From Clostridiales bacterium (GTDB taxonomy: Bacteria > Bacillota > Clostridia > SK-Y3), in the NCBI GenBank assembly GCA_030156665.1, contig JASGMB010000014.1, positions 1-47,215 on the forward strand: a stretch of 47,215 nucleotides of DNA. The letters are read 5' to 3'. The notes below the pieces were generated by a model that saw nothing but the letters and a program-made list of their open reading frames with translations, was not told the DNA's origin and made no database searches. Position numbers and translations under genes: made by a program. The first letter of the stretch is position 1. Each line of letters begins with the position of its first letter. This document shows positions 31,128 through 39,621 of this stretch, piece by piece.

Positions 31128-33227
31128 ATGGTTTTGGAAAAAGCGAAAAATAGATATTTTATCATCAGTATTTTTGTTGTAATAATAGGACTTATTTTTA
31201 TTTATAGACTTTTACAACTTCAGATTGTTCATGGTCAAGAATACAAAGAGCAATCAGAACGAAGATTGTTAAAATCGGTGGCAATTAAACCACCACGCGG
31301 AGAAATATTTGACAGATATGGAAGACCATTGGCTACTAATCGCATGGGTTTTTCTGTCCAGATTCATAAAACTGACATTTCTCAGCAAAAATTCAACGAT
31401 ATTCTTTTGAATGTAATTAAAATAATAGAAACAAATGGAGATTCATATGTAGATACTTTACCCATATCATTATCTTCTCCTTTTGAGTTTAAATTTTCGG
31501 ATGCGGATGAAGCAATTAGAAAACAAAAAGAACAAAAATGGAAAAAGAATAAAAAACTTGATGAAAACCTCACGGCGGCACAGGTAATTGAAAAATTAAG
31601 AGAGCGCTATAAAATTTCAAATGAATATAGTGAAGCTGAAATTAGAAAAGTAGTGGGTGTTCGTTATGAAATGTCAACAAGAGGATTTGGAGCCAACACG
31701 CCTTTTACCATTGCTACAGATGTTAGTCGTAACACTGTTATGCAGATAGAAGAACGTCATCTGGATTTGCCGGGTATAAATATTATTACCGAACCAATAA
31801 GATATTATGTAAACGGAGAATTGGCGGCACATATACTTGGACGTGTTGGTATTATTTATGAAGAAGAATATAAAGAGTTAAAAGATAAAGGGTATGGCAT
31901 GAATGATATCCTCGGAAAAGAAGGTATGGAAAAGATATTAGAAAAGTATTTGAAAGGAAAAGATGGACGCAGAAGTATTGAACAAAATGTGGAAGGGAAG
32001 CTTACACAGGTATTAAGCAATACACCGCCTGTTCCCGGAAACAATGCCATGCTTACCATTGATGTTGAATTGCAAAAGGTAGCAGAGCAGTCGCTCCGCA
32101 ACACCATAGAAATTATACGTGAAAATGCAAAAAAGGAAATACAAAAAGATCCTAGCAAGAGAAATATTGGAGAAGATGCAAACAGTGGTGCAGTGGTTGC
32201 AATGGATGTAAATACCGGTGCAATTTTAGCGCTGGCTTCCTACCCTACTTATGACCCTGCACGGTTTAATGAAAACTATAGGCAATTATCTACAGACCCA
32301 TTGAAGCCTATGTTTAATAGAGCAATAAGCGGCGCTTATCCTCCTGCTTCCACTTTTAAAATGCTTACAGCTGTCGCGGCGTTAGAAGAGGGAATTATTA
32401 CTCCCGAAACCAGAATAAAAGATGAGGGAGTATACACATATTATCAAAAAGATGGACCGATTTGCTGGCTTTATCAACGTAAATACGGATATAGAACGCA
32501 TGGATATGAAAATGTGTCAGATGCACTGCGCGACTCCTGTAACTATTTCTTTTATGATGTAGGACGTAGATTGACCATAGAAAAGTTATATAAATATGGA
32601 AAAAAATTTGGATTGGGAGAATATACAGGTATTGAGCTGCAGGGGGAAAGTAAAGGAATATTTGCAGGACCGGAATATAAAAAATTAGTATCAAAGGAAC
32701 AGTGGTGGCCGGGAGAGACACTTAGCGCATCAATAGGGCAGATGCATATATTTACACCAATCCAATTGGCGAGCTATGTAAGTACCTTAGCCAATGGCGG
32801 GAAAAGATATAAAGCACATCTAATAAAACGCGTCAAGACATATGATGAGGGAAGAGTAATTTTAGAGAAGGAACCGGAGATTATAAGTGAAGTAAAGATT
32901 AAACCCAGAAATCTTCAAGCAGTTTTAGAAGGCATGCGATCGGTAACCCAAGAAGATGGTACAGCAAGTCATGTTTTTAAAGATTTCCCGATTCAAGTTG
33001 CGGGAAAAACCGGAACAGCTGAATTGGGAGCAGGACAGGGTTCAAATAATGGGGTGTTTGTGGGTTTTGCACCTTATGACAATCCTAAAATTGCAGTAGT
33101 AGTACTCATTGAACATGGAAAGAGCGGAGGAAATACTGCGCCGGTTGCGAGAGATATTTTTGCAGCATATTTAGGCTTGAATAGGGAAATCGATAATGAT
33201 TTTCCTACCAACCAATTAGTGCAATAG
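31128..33227 (+). CDS. mrdA: Penicillin-binding protein 2, elongation transpeptidase
   Basis: 699 residues. A short cytoplasmic start and one membrane segment (residues 9-27) are followed by the pedestal domain with RGEIFDRYGRPLATNR and the class B transpeptidase domain. Catalytic motifs are STFK (in YPPASTFKMLTAVAALEEG), SCN and KTGT. It cross-links peptidoglycan for lateral growth together with RodA. The family usually has about 600-700 residues, so it is full length. The ATG lies behind AAGGTGAGATGATCA. Confidence 0.96.
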   Translation: MVLEKAKNRYFIISIFVVIIGLIFIYRLLQLQIVHGQEYKEQSERRLLKSVAIKPPRGEIFDRYGRPLATNRMGFSVQIHKTDISQQKFNDILLNVIKIIETNGDSYVDTLPISLSSPFEFKFSDADEAIRKQKEQKWKKNKKLDENLTAAQVIEKLRERYKISNEYSEAEIRKVVGVRYEMSTRGFGANTPFTIATDVSRNTVMQIEERHLDLPGINIITEPIRYYVNGELAAHILGRVGIIYEEEYKELKDKGYGMNDILGKEGMEKILEKYLKGKDGRRSIEQNVEGKLTQVLSNTPPVPGNNAMLTIDVELQKVAEQSLRNTIEIIRENAKKEIQKDPSKRNIGEDANSGAVVAMDVNTGAILALASYPTYDPARFNENYRQLSTDPLKPMFNRAISGAYPPASTFKMLTAVAALEEGIITPETRIKDEGVYTYYQKDGPICWLYQRKYGYRTHGYENVSDALRDSCNYFFYDVGRRLTIEKLYKYGKKFGLGEYTGIELQGESKGIFAGPEYKKLVSKEQWWPGETLSASIGQMHIFTPIQLASYVSTLANGGKRYKAHLIKRVKTYDEGRVILEKEPEIISEVKIKPRNLQAVLEGMRSVTQEDGTASHVFKDFPIQVAGKTGTAELGAGQGSNNGVFVGFAPYDNPKIAVVVLIEHGKSGGNTAPVARDIFAAYLGLNREIDNDFPTNQLVQ

Positions 33228-33242
33228 TTTAGCATTTTTTAT

Positions 33243-33292
33243 GTTCACAGTTCATGTTTACAATGATTTGTCGAGAGCTATATACTGTGAAC
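33243..33292. repeat. Inverted repeat before minC
   Basis: GTTCACAGT (33243-33251) and ACTGTGAAC (33284-33292) are perfect complements in the gap between mrdA and minC; no T tract follows. It may be an mRNA structure or a dispersed repeat. Confidence 0.4.
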
Positions 33293-33367
33293 TATGAATG
33301 GCTTTTGTTCATTGATAGCATTATATATTTTACTAAATTAAGTATAGATCAATCAGGAGGTTGCTGT

Positions 33368-34021
33368 ATGGGGAGAGAGTCAGTAATCTTAAAAGGAAGT
33401 AAAAGCGGCATTGTAGTTATTTTAGATAATCAAAAAGCATTTACAGATATTATTGATAATATAAAGCAAAAATTTATGGAATCAAGTAGATTTTTTTTAG
33501 GGACAAATTTAAAAATTGGTTTTACAGGAAGAAATTTAAATGAACCTGAAAAACAACAATTGGCTGATATCATCACTGGCATCATTGGAAATGATGTAAA
33601 TATCAGTTTTGAAAGTGATGATAAAAGAGAAGTTCAAAGCGGAGAATCCTTCAATGATATTGAGGAAGGGATAGCAAAGTTTCATAAAGGTACGGTTAGA
33701 TCGGGGCAGCGATTAATTGCTGAAGGTAATTTGGTTATTATAGGGGATGTCAATCCCGGTGCAGAAGTTATAGCTGGAGGAAATATAGTAGTTATGGGTT
33801 CTCTGCGCGGTATTGTACACGCAGGGTATAAGGGGAATACAAAGGCGATTGTAGCCGCACTTAATTTACATCCAACCCAATTAAGAATTGCAGGTATTAT
33901 TACGCGTTCTCCCGACGATGAAATGTATAAACATGAAATTATTCCCGAAGTTGCATATATAAAAGAAAATTGCATTTATATTGATAGTTATTTACCAAAA
34001 AAACCATATAACGACAATTAG
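33368..34021 (+). CDS. minC: Septum site-determining protein MinC
   Basis: 217 residues. The N-terminal domain is the FtsZ-inhibiting part; the C-terminal beta-helix domain shows RSGQRLIAEGNLVIIGDVNP, GAEVIAGGNIVVMGSLRG and AHAGY-like HAGYKGN, which bind MinD. The ATG at 33368 lies seven bases behind AGGAGG; the longer frame from 33254 has no such site. With MinD and MinE it prevents division at the poles. Confidence 0.95.
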   Translation: MGRESVILKGSKSGIVVILDNQKAFTDIIDNIKQKFMESSRFFLGTNLKIGFTGRNLNEPEKQQLADIITGIIGNDVNISFESDDKREVQSGESFNDIEEGIAKFHKGTVRSGQRLIAEGNLVIIGDVNPGAEVIAGGNIVVMGSLRGIVHAGYKGNTKAIVAALNLHPTQLRIAGIITRSPDDEMYKHEIIPEVAYIKENCIYIDSYLPKKPYNDN

Positions 34022-34331
34022 CATTTTATAATTTGGGATAATATTATTTCATATATAGATAAAAAGTTCTATAGACGTAGCATGTTTGTTATGTTATAGT
34101 ATAATTGATGATTAATCTGTTAATTTAATAGCAAATGCATAAAATACACAGTAGTGCTAGTAATGAAGCCGATTAAAACGAATGTGTTTAATCTATATGT
34201 GAAAGTTACATAAACATAAAGAGGATATAGAATTACCAAGGATTTTTTAAGTATTAAAGTATCATTTTTTTGAAGAAATGGATATTTTTAATGCTTAATG
34301 CTTCATTCTTATTGATTAGGGGGAAGTTATA
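34022..34331. other. 310-base gap between minC and minD
   Basis: No gene is seen. A TATAAT (34100-34105) suggests a separate promoter for minD, but no good -35 stands at the right distance. No terminator-like hairpin with a T run is evident after minC. Confidence 0.35.
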
Positions 34332-35129
34332 ATGAGTGAGGTTATTGTAATTACGTCCGGTAAAGGCGGTGTAGGGAAAACTACCAGTACAGCGAATATC
34401 GGTACGGGTTTAGCGCTTATAGGCAAAAAAGTTGTTTTAATTGATGCGGATATAGGATTAAGAAACCTTGATGTAGTGATGGGATTAGAAAATAGAATTG
34501 TTTATGATTTGGTGGACGTGGTAGAAGGTGCTTGCAGACTAAAACAGGCTTTAATTAAAGATAAAAGATATGATGGCTTATATCTTTTACCAGCAGCACA
34601 AACGAAAGACAAAACAGCAGTAAATCCTGAACAAATGTTAAATCTATGTAATGATTTAAGAGAAGAATTTGATTATATTTTAATAGATTGTCCTGCTGGA
34701 ATAGAACAAGGTTTTAAAAATGCTATAGCAGGAGCAGATAGAGCTATTGTTGTTACAACTCCTGAAGTTTCTGCTGTAAGAGATGCTGACAGAATTATAG
34801 GATTATTAGAAGCAAATGAATTGAGAAATCCTCTTTTACTTATTAACAGGGTTAAGATGGATATGGTAAAAAGAGGAGATATGATGACGATTGATGATAT
34901 TATTGATATATTGGCCGTTGACCTCATAGGTGTTGTACCTGATGATGAAAATATTATTATTTCTACTAATAGAGGGGAACCTGTTGTTAGTGATATGAAA
35001 TCCAGGGCAGGACAGGCTTATAGAAACATTACCCGAAGAGTGATGGGTGAACAAGTTCCTATAATAGACCTTGATATTGAAAAAGGGTTTATGGATAAAC
35101 TTAGAAAACTTTTTGGAATAAAGGCCTAG
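34332..35129 (+). CDS. minD: Septum site-determining ATPase MinD
   Basis: 265 residues. The deviant Walker A SGKGGVGKTTSTANIG with its signature lysine is at residues 9-24, DADIGLRNLDVVMGLENR and IDCPAGIEQGFKNA follow, and the C-terminus forms the amphipathic membrane-binding helix (FMDKLRKLFGI). It recruits MinC to the membrane in an ATP-dependent way. The ATG follows AGGGGGAAG. minE follows at 18 bases. Confidence 0.97.
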   Translation: MSEVIVITSGKGGVGKTTSTANIGTGLALIGKKVVLIDADIGLRNLDVVMGLENRIVYDLVDVVEGACRLKQALIKDKRYDGLYLLPAAQTKDKTAVNPEQMLNLCNDLREEFDYILIDCPAGIEQGFKNAIAGADRAIVVTTPEVSAVRDADRIIGLLEANELRNPLLLINRVKMDMVKRGDMMTIDDIIDILAVDLIGVVPDDENIIISTNRGEPVVSDMKSRAGQAYRNITRRVMGEQVPIIDLDIEKGFMDKLRKLFGIKA

Positions 35130-35147
35130 ACTAGAGTGGGGAAGGAT

Positions 35148-35429
35148 GTGTTAGATTTGATGAAAATATTCAACCATGGTAACCGTTCAAAAGATATTGC
35201 AAGAGAAAGATTGAAATTGGTACTTGTACATGATAGGGCTAACGTTTCCCCGCAGTTTTTAGAAATGCTTAAAAGTGAAATTATTAAAGTTATATCAAAC
35301 TATATTGAAATACAGGATGATGAATTGGATATTCAGGTAACGAGAACAAGAAGTGATGAAGGTGACCGCGTAGTTCCTGCATTAATAGCAAATATTCCAA
35401 TTAGAAATATGAAAAATGCAGGGAAATAG
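35148..35429 (+). CDS. minE: Cell division topological specificity factor MinE
   Basis: 93 residues. ARERLKLVLVHDRANVSPQF is the MinD-contacting segment, and VISNYIEIQDDELDIQVTR the topological-specificity domain. The GTG at 35148 is chosen because it gives the family start MLDLMKIF; the ribosome binding site (GGGGAAGGA) is very close to it. MinE drives MinD release from the membrane and pole-to-pole movement; its presence indicates an oscillating Min system, unlike the DivIVA-based one of B. subtilis. Confidence 0.93.
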   Translation: MLDLMKIFNHGNRSKDIARERLKLVLVHDRANVSPQFLEMLKSEIIKVISNYIEIQDDELDIQVTRTRSDEGDRVVPALIANIPIRNMKNAGK

Positions 35430-35464
35430 GATGTTTTTACATTTAGAAAGTTTTTGGTGAAGCA

Positions 35465-36583
35465 ATGTTTGATAAAAAATTACTTAGAAATTTTGATACA
35501 ATTACTATCGTGATTATGGTCTCTTTAATAGCTATAGGTGTAGTGGCGATAAGCAGTGCTACACATGTGGCTGAAACAGGAGACTTTTGGGCAGTCAAAA
35601 AGCAGGTGGCCTGGTTTATATTAGGATTAATTGTTATGGGAGTAATTATCAGTATAGATTATAACACTTTTGGCCATCTCGCGACGTACATGTATGTAAC
35701 TGGAATATTACTCTTAATTGCGGTATTGTTTGTGGGTACCGAGATAAATGGAGCAAAAAGCTGGTTTGTGATAAAAGGGTTAGGAAGTATACAACCTTCA
35801 GAATTTGTAAAAATTATTGTAATAATAAGTTTTGCAAAGCATATTGAGAAAATTAAAGAAAATAATGACACAGATATTAATGCATTGAAGAATTTATTTA
35901 TCCTTATGCTACACATGATGTTACCGATTTTACTAATTATGAAGCAACCGGATTGGGGTACTGCTGGCGTTTTTATAGGAATCATGATTATATTGCTTTT
36001 TGTTGCGGGTATAAGTTATAAATATATTATAGCAGCTTTTACTGCATCAGCAGCCATAATACCTATTTTATTTTTCTTTGTGATGAAGGACTATCAGAGA
36101 GAAAGGATATTGGTTTTTTGGAATCCGAACCGCGACCCTTTGGGCAGAGGATACCATGTTATTCAGTCCAAGATAGCGATCGGTTCAGGACAGTTGTATG
36201 GAAAAGGGCTTTTTCATGGAACACAGACCCAATTAGGTTTTCTTCCTGAGCAACATACGGATTTTATTTTTTCGGTAATTGGTGAAGAACTAGGCTTTAT
36301 CTGGTCCAGTGTCGTTGTTCTGTTGTTTGTTATACTTTTGTTGAGATTATTATATCTTGCAACTGTAGCAAAAGATAAATTTGGCACGTATATCATTATT
36401 GGCGTTACTGCAATGATATTTTTCCATTTTTTAATCAATGTCGGGATGACAATAGGTTTAGCGCCTGTTACGGGTATCCCGTTACCTTTTATAAGTTATG
36501 GAGGAAGTTCACTACTTACAAATATGATAGCAGTTGGTTTGGTATTAAATGTTGCTATGAGAAGACAAAAAATAAAGTTTTAG
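35465..36583 (+). CDS. rodA: RodA-type peptidoglycan glycosyltransferase
   Basis: 372 residues with about ten membrane segments, of the SEDS family. Signature segments are [11 protein letters not shown]-like [21 protein letters not shown] (read as two parts: EINGAKSWF and [10 protein letters not shown]), [12 protein letters not shown] and the C-terminal [14 protein letters not shown]. It polymerises glycan strands in partnership with PBP2 encoded upstream. Its stop overlaps the ribosome binding site of mgsA, suggesting coupling. Confidence 0.94.
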   Translation: MFDKKLLRNFDTITIVIMVSLIAIGVVAISSATHVAETGDFWAVKKQVAWFILGLIVMGVIISIDYNTFGHLATYMYVTGILLLIAVLFVGTEINGAKSWFVIKGLGSIQPSEFVKIIVIISFAKHIEKIKENNDTDINALKNLFILMLHMMLPILLIMKQPDWGTAGVFIGIMIILLFVAGISYKYIIAAFTASAAIIPILFFFVMKDYQRERILVFWNPNRDPLGRGYHVIQSKIAIGSGQLYGKGLFHGTQTQLGFLPEQHTDFIFSVIGEELGFIWSSVVVLLFVILLLRLLYLATVAKDKFGTYIIIGVTAMIFFHFLINVGMTIGLAPVTGIPLPFISYGGSSLLTNMIAVGLVLNVAMRRQKIKF

Positions 36584-36593
36584 GAGGATGAGA

Positions 36594-37004
36594 ATGAATA
36601 TAGCTTTAATCGCGCATGACAAGAAAAAAGAATTGATGGTACAATTCTGTATTGCTTATAAAGGTATATTGGCTAAGCACAATTTATATGCAACCGGTAC
36701 AACAGGAGGATTAATTATTGAGGCAACCGGACTGGATGTTCATCGCTTCCTTTCGGGACCTCAAGGTGGTGACCAACAAATTGGTGCAAGAATTGCTTAT
36801 AACGAGATAGATTTAGTACTATTTTTTAGAGACCCGTTAACTGCGCAGCCTCATGAACCGGATGTAAGTGCTTTGCTTAGACTTTGTGATGTCCATAATA
36901 TACCTCTTGCTACTAATGTAGCAACGGCTGAAGTTTTAGTGAGAGGTCTGGAACGAGGAGACCTTGACTGGAGAGACATAGTGAATCCAAAAAACAAAAA
37001 ATAA
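36594..37004 (+). CDS. mgsA: Methylglyoxal synthase
   Basis: 136 residues. [16 protein letters not shown] at the start, TGTTGGLI and [16 protein letters not shown] match the phosphate-binding loops and the catalytic aspartate region of Mgs[16 protein letters not shown] and [10 protein letters not shown] complete the pattern. It converts dihydroxyacetone phosphate to methylglyoxal and phosphate, an overflow route of glycolysis. The ATG at 36594 has AGGAGG six bases before it; the ATG at 36588 is too close. Its place behind rodA is common in Clostridia. Confidence 0.96.
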   Translation: MNIALIAHDKKKELMVQFCIAYKGILAKHNLYATGTTGGLIIEATGLDVHRFLSGPQGGDQQIGARIAYNEIDLVLFFRDPLTAQPHEPDVSALLRLCDVHNIPLATNVATAEVLVRGLERGDLDWRDIVNPKNKK

Positions 37005-37031
37005 TTTGGCTTAAAAGCCAAATTATTTTTT
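37000..37031. terminator. Bidirectional terminator between mgsA and the UPF0180 gene
   Basis: AATAATTTGGC (37000-37010) pairs with GCCAAATTATT (37017-37027) around TTAAAA. T runs follow on the plus strand and A runs precede it, so it serves both converging genes. Confidence 0.9.
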
Positions 37032-37035
37032 TATG

Positions 37036-37296
37036 CTATCTTGCTCTTTTTTTTATTTCGTTTTCTATTTCAGCCGGAGTAAGTCCTGCAGCGTCTATAA
37101 CGACTGCATCTGTTTTTGTATCTTCCATACCTAAAAAGTCATCATTCATACCTGTGACTACGATGGCATCAAATTGCTTGTAGTTTATCGAATCTTTTGT
37201 TATACCACCATCCAAGTTAACGACGTTATAACCTTTTTCACTTAAATATTCTTGCACAGGAGTTAATCCAGATTCAATTCCTATTTTTTTACCCAA
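37036..37296 (-). CDS. UPF0180 (YkuS) family protein
   Basis: 86 residues resembling B. subtilis YkuS: IGIESGLTPVQEYLSEKGY, FDAIVVTGMNDDFLGMEDT and ASG-like AAGLTPAEIENEI. The function is unknown. Two copies of a VTGMxxxxxG pattern typical of the family are not both present; one is. It starts at TTG (37294-37296), eight bases behind GGGAGG. It is the only minus-strand gene in the core region and is transcribed alone. Confidence 0.82.
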   Translation of the reverse strand: MGKKIGIESGLTPVQEYLSEKGYNVVNLDGGITKDSINYKQFDAIVVTGMNDDFLGMEDTKTDAVVIDAAGLTPAEIENEIKKRAR

Positions 37297-37575
37297 AATA
37301 ATTACCTCCCTGTATTTCAACTATCAATATTTAGTATTCAAAATTTTTTACTATATATACCTTCATTTAAAGTATAAAATGATACCAAAATAATACATCC
37401 AATAGTTTAGTGATACCTGGTTATTGAACTAAAGTAATAATTTTATTGTAAATTTAATATAATGTATAAAGATAGGAGTATAAATTTGCTTTAACCGTTA
37501 GTTTTTAAGCTGATTTATGGCGTAAAAACATTTAATTTTATGTCGTAAATCTATAGTTACTGGAGGTGGTAAAAT

Positions 37576-38484
37576 ATGGAAGGAACTTACAGAAAAAAGC
37601 GTTATGCAAACTACAAATCTCGCACAAAAAATAAAAGAAACAGAGAACAAGATAATTTCATACAAAATGTCATAAAACAAATTGCTGTGTGCAGTATAAT
37701 TTTTTTACTTATTTTCGGTTTGAAAAATATTAATTCATCTATTACAAACTCCATTACTAATCAAATAAAATTGGTTCTATCATATACAGTAGATGTTAAT
37801 AAAGTCTATAAAAGTGTAGAAACTTTTACAGAAAATATAGGGTTGATGAATCAGGAAGATAGCAAAGATAAATACAAAAATAAAGAAGTGAGTGATAAAA
37901 AAAAAATTGAGAATATAGATGTACAGCAAAATGACACGTCCGATATACAACAGCAAAAAAATCAGTTAGAAACGAATGACAATGATACAAATGCATTAGA
38001 AGGTGACCTCTCATTGGAATTTCAAGATGAAATTCCCGTTAGAGTAGAAAGAGAGAGTATAAAAATTAGTGATAAAATAAGCGTTCCTCTTGAAGGAGTA
38101 ATTACTTCAAAATTTGGGATGAGAAAGCACCCTTTATATCAAAAAAATCTTTTTCATTATGGTGTTGATATAGATGGAGGGAAAAATGCTGACATTGTAG
38201 CTGTTATGGATGGAGAAGTAATAGAAGTCGGATATGATAATAATTACGGTAAATATATAAGATTAAAGCATAAAGATGATATCTCTACATTTTACGCCCA
38301 TTTTAACGAAGTTACAGTTAAGAAAGGGCAGAAAGTCAAAAGAAATGATATGATAGGTAAAGTGGGAGACTCAGGAGCTGCACTGGGAGCCCATTTGCAT
38401 TTTGAAATATGGAAAAAGGATAAGGTCTTAGATCCTATGAAATATATTGATTTGCCATTAGATTCGTCAATAGATGAGAGTTAA
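37576..38484 (+). CDS. SpoIVFA-like M23 (LytM) peptidase-domain protein
   Basis: 302 residues: a basic cytoplasmic start, one membrane segment (IAVCSIIFLLIFGL, residues 36-49), a polar linker rich in N, D, K and Q, and a C-terminal LytM domain. The domain keeps zinc-ligand motifs HYGVDID (HxxxD) and HLHFE (HxH). Its place, behind the min genes and directly before an M50 protease, is that of spoIVFA in B. subtilis, where the protein holds SpoIVFB in check during sporulation. Here the peptidase residues look intact. The ATG follows ACTGGAGGTGGT. Confidence 0.85.
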   Translation: MEGTYRKKRYANYKSRTKNKRNREQDNFIQNVIKQIAVCSIIFLLIFGLKNINSSITNSITNQIKLVLSYTVDVNKVYKSVETFTENIGLMNQEDSKDKYKNKEVSDKKKIENIDVQQNDTSDIQQQKNQLETNDNDTNALEGDLSLEFQDEIPVRVERESIKISDKISVPLEGVITSKFGMRKHPLYQKNLFHYGVDIDGGKNADIVAVMDGEVIEVGYDNNYGKYIRLKHKDDISTFYAHFNEVTVKKGQKVKRNDMIGKVGDSGAALGAHLHFEIWKKDKVLDPMKYIDLPLDSSIDES

Positions 38485-38507
38485 ACATTAAGCCCTCAAC
38501 TATTAGG

Positions 38508-39434
38508 GTGGAGGTGAATAGACACATTAGAACTGTAACAAAATACCTATCCATTCATCCTTTGGTTTTTGCCATTTTTATTGCAGCATTTTTAACACAT
38601 CGTCTAAAGGAAATAAGTATTTTATATATCATTGTAATGATACATGAGCTTTTCCATTTGATAGCGGCTTATCAGCTAAAAATTCAAGTCGAAGGTATAA
38701 AAATTATGCCTTTTGGCATTACACTTAAGATACATAATAATTATATTCGTAAGCCGGAACATGAGATAATTATTGCAATTGTCGGGCCAATTTCAAATGC
38801 ACTGATGATATTTTTGGGATATATTGTAAAAGCATATTGTTTGTACGATACAGATGATATGACTTTTTTTATTATTGCAAATCTGGTAATAGGAATAGGC
38901 AATATGATACCCACATTGCCTTTAGATGGAGGACGAATTTTAAAAGCGGCACTAACATTGCAATGGGGTTTTATAAAAGCATTTAATTTTACGCTAAAAA
39001 GCACGAAAATCATTTGCTTTCTTTTGTTTATAGCAGGAATGTATATATTATATATTACGAAATTTAACTTTTCATTATTGCTGATAGCTACTTTTTTAAC
39101 TTTTAACTTAATAAATGAACGCAATAATAATAACTTGATTATAATGAAAGAAATTGTAGATTATAAAGAAAAATTCTTAAAAGAAGGAATCTTTAACGCT
39201 AAAAACATTGCAGTTTTAAATGATATTCCTGCACAGAAGATATTAAATAACTTCAGCTATAATCATTTCTATTTAGTAACAGTCATCGATAGCAAAATGA
39301 ATATCATTGGCACATTAACAGAAACACAAATTATAGAAGGGCTGGTCCATTTTGGTTGTCAGGTCAAAATAGAAGAGATATTAAAAAAAAATACTCATCA
39401 GAAGAAAATCCACGATAGTACCATACAAATTTAG
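38508..39434 (+). CDS. SpoIVFB-like M50 site-2 intramembrane protease
   Basis: 308 residues with about six membrane segments. The zinc motif HELFH is near residue 48 in a hydrophobic helix and the second-half ligand motif PTLPLDGGRILKAAL near residue 140. The C-terminal region resembles a degenerate CBS-type domain. In B. subtilis SpoIVFB cleaves pro-sigma-K in the mother cell. It pairs with the SpoIVFA-like gene 23 bases upstream. Start is GTG 38508 or 38514; CCCT/AGGG in front may fold over the ribosome binding site. Confidence 0.87.
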   Translation: MEVNRHIRTVTKYLSIHPLVFAIFIAAFLTHRLKEISILYIIVMIHELFHLIAAYQLKIQVEGIKIMPFGITLKIHNNYIRKPEHEIIIAIVGPISNALMIFLGYIVKAYCLYDTDDMTFFIIANLVIGIGNMIPTLPLDGGRILKAALTLQWGFIKAFNFTLKSTKIICFLLFIAGMYILYITKFNFSLLLIATFLTFNLINERNNNNLIIMKEIVDYKEKFLKEGIFNAKNIAVLNDIPAQKILNNFSYNHFYLVTVIDSKMNIIGTLTETQIIEGLVHFGCQVKIEEILKKNTHQKKIHDSTIQI

Positions 39435-39508
39435 CTGTCGTAAGAAATGTATATTTGCTGATAGTCAGACCTTCTATTGCTAAAATGTTGCAATTTGGAT
39501 AAGATATA

Positions 39509-39594
39509 GTTAGGAGTTCGGAGTTCGGAGCTGGGAGTTTATAGTAAAGTATAGCGTTAAACTTCTTCAAACTCCTAACTCTGAGGTCCGAACT
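39509..39594. repeat. Imperfect inverted repeat of GGAGTTCGGAGTT type
   Basis: The left arm (39509-39540) contains GTTAGGAGTTCGGAGTTCGG and ends GGGAGTTT; the right arm (39569-39594) begins AAACTCCTAACTC and ends GTCCGAACT. The internal repetition and partial complementarity suggest a dispersed intergenic repeat. The ribosome binding site of the next gene follows. Confidence 0.55.
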
Positions 39595-39621
39595 AAAAAC
39601 AAAGGAGGATTTTATAGTTCA

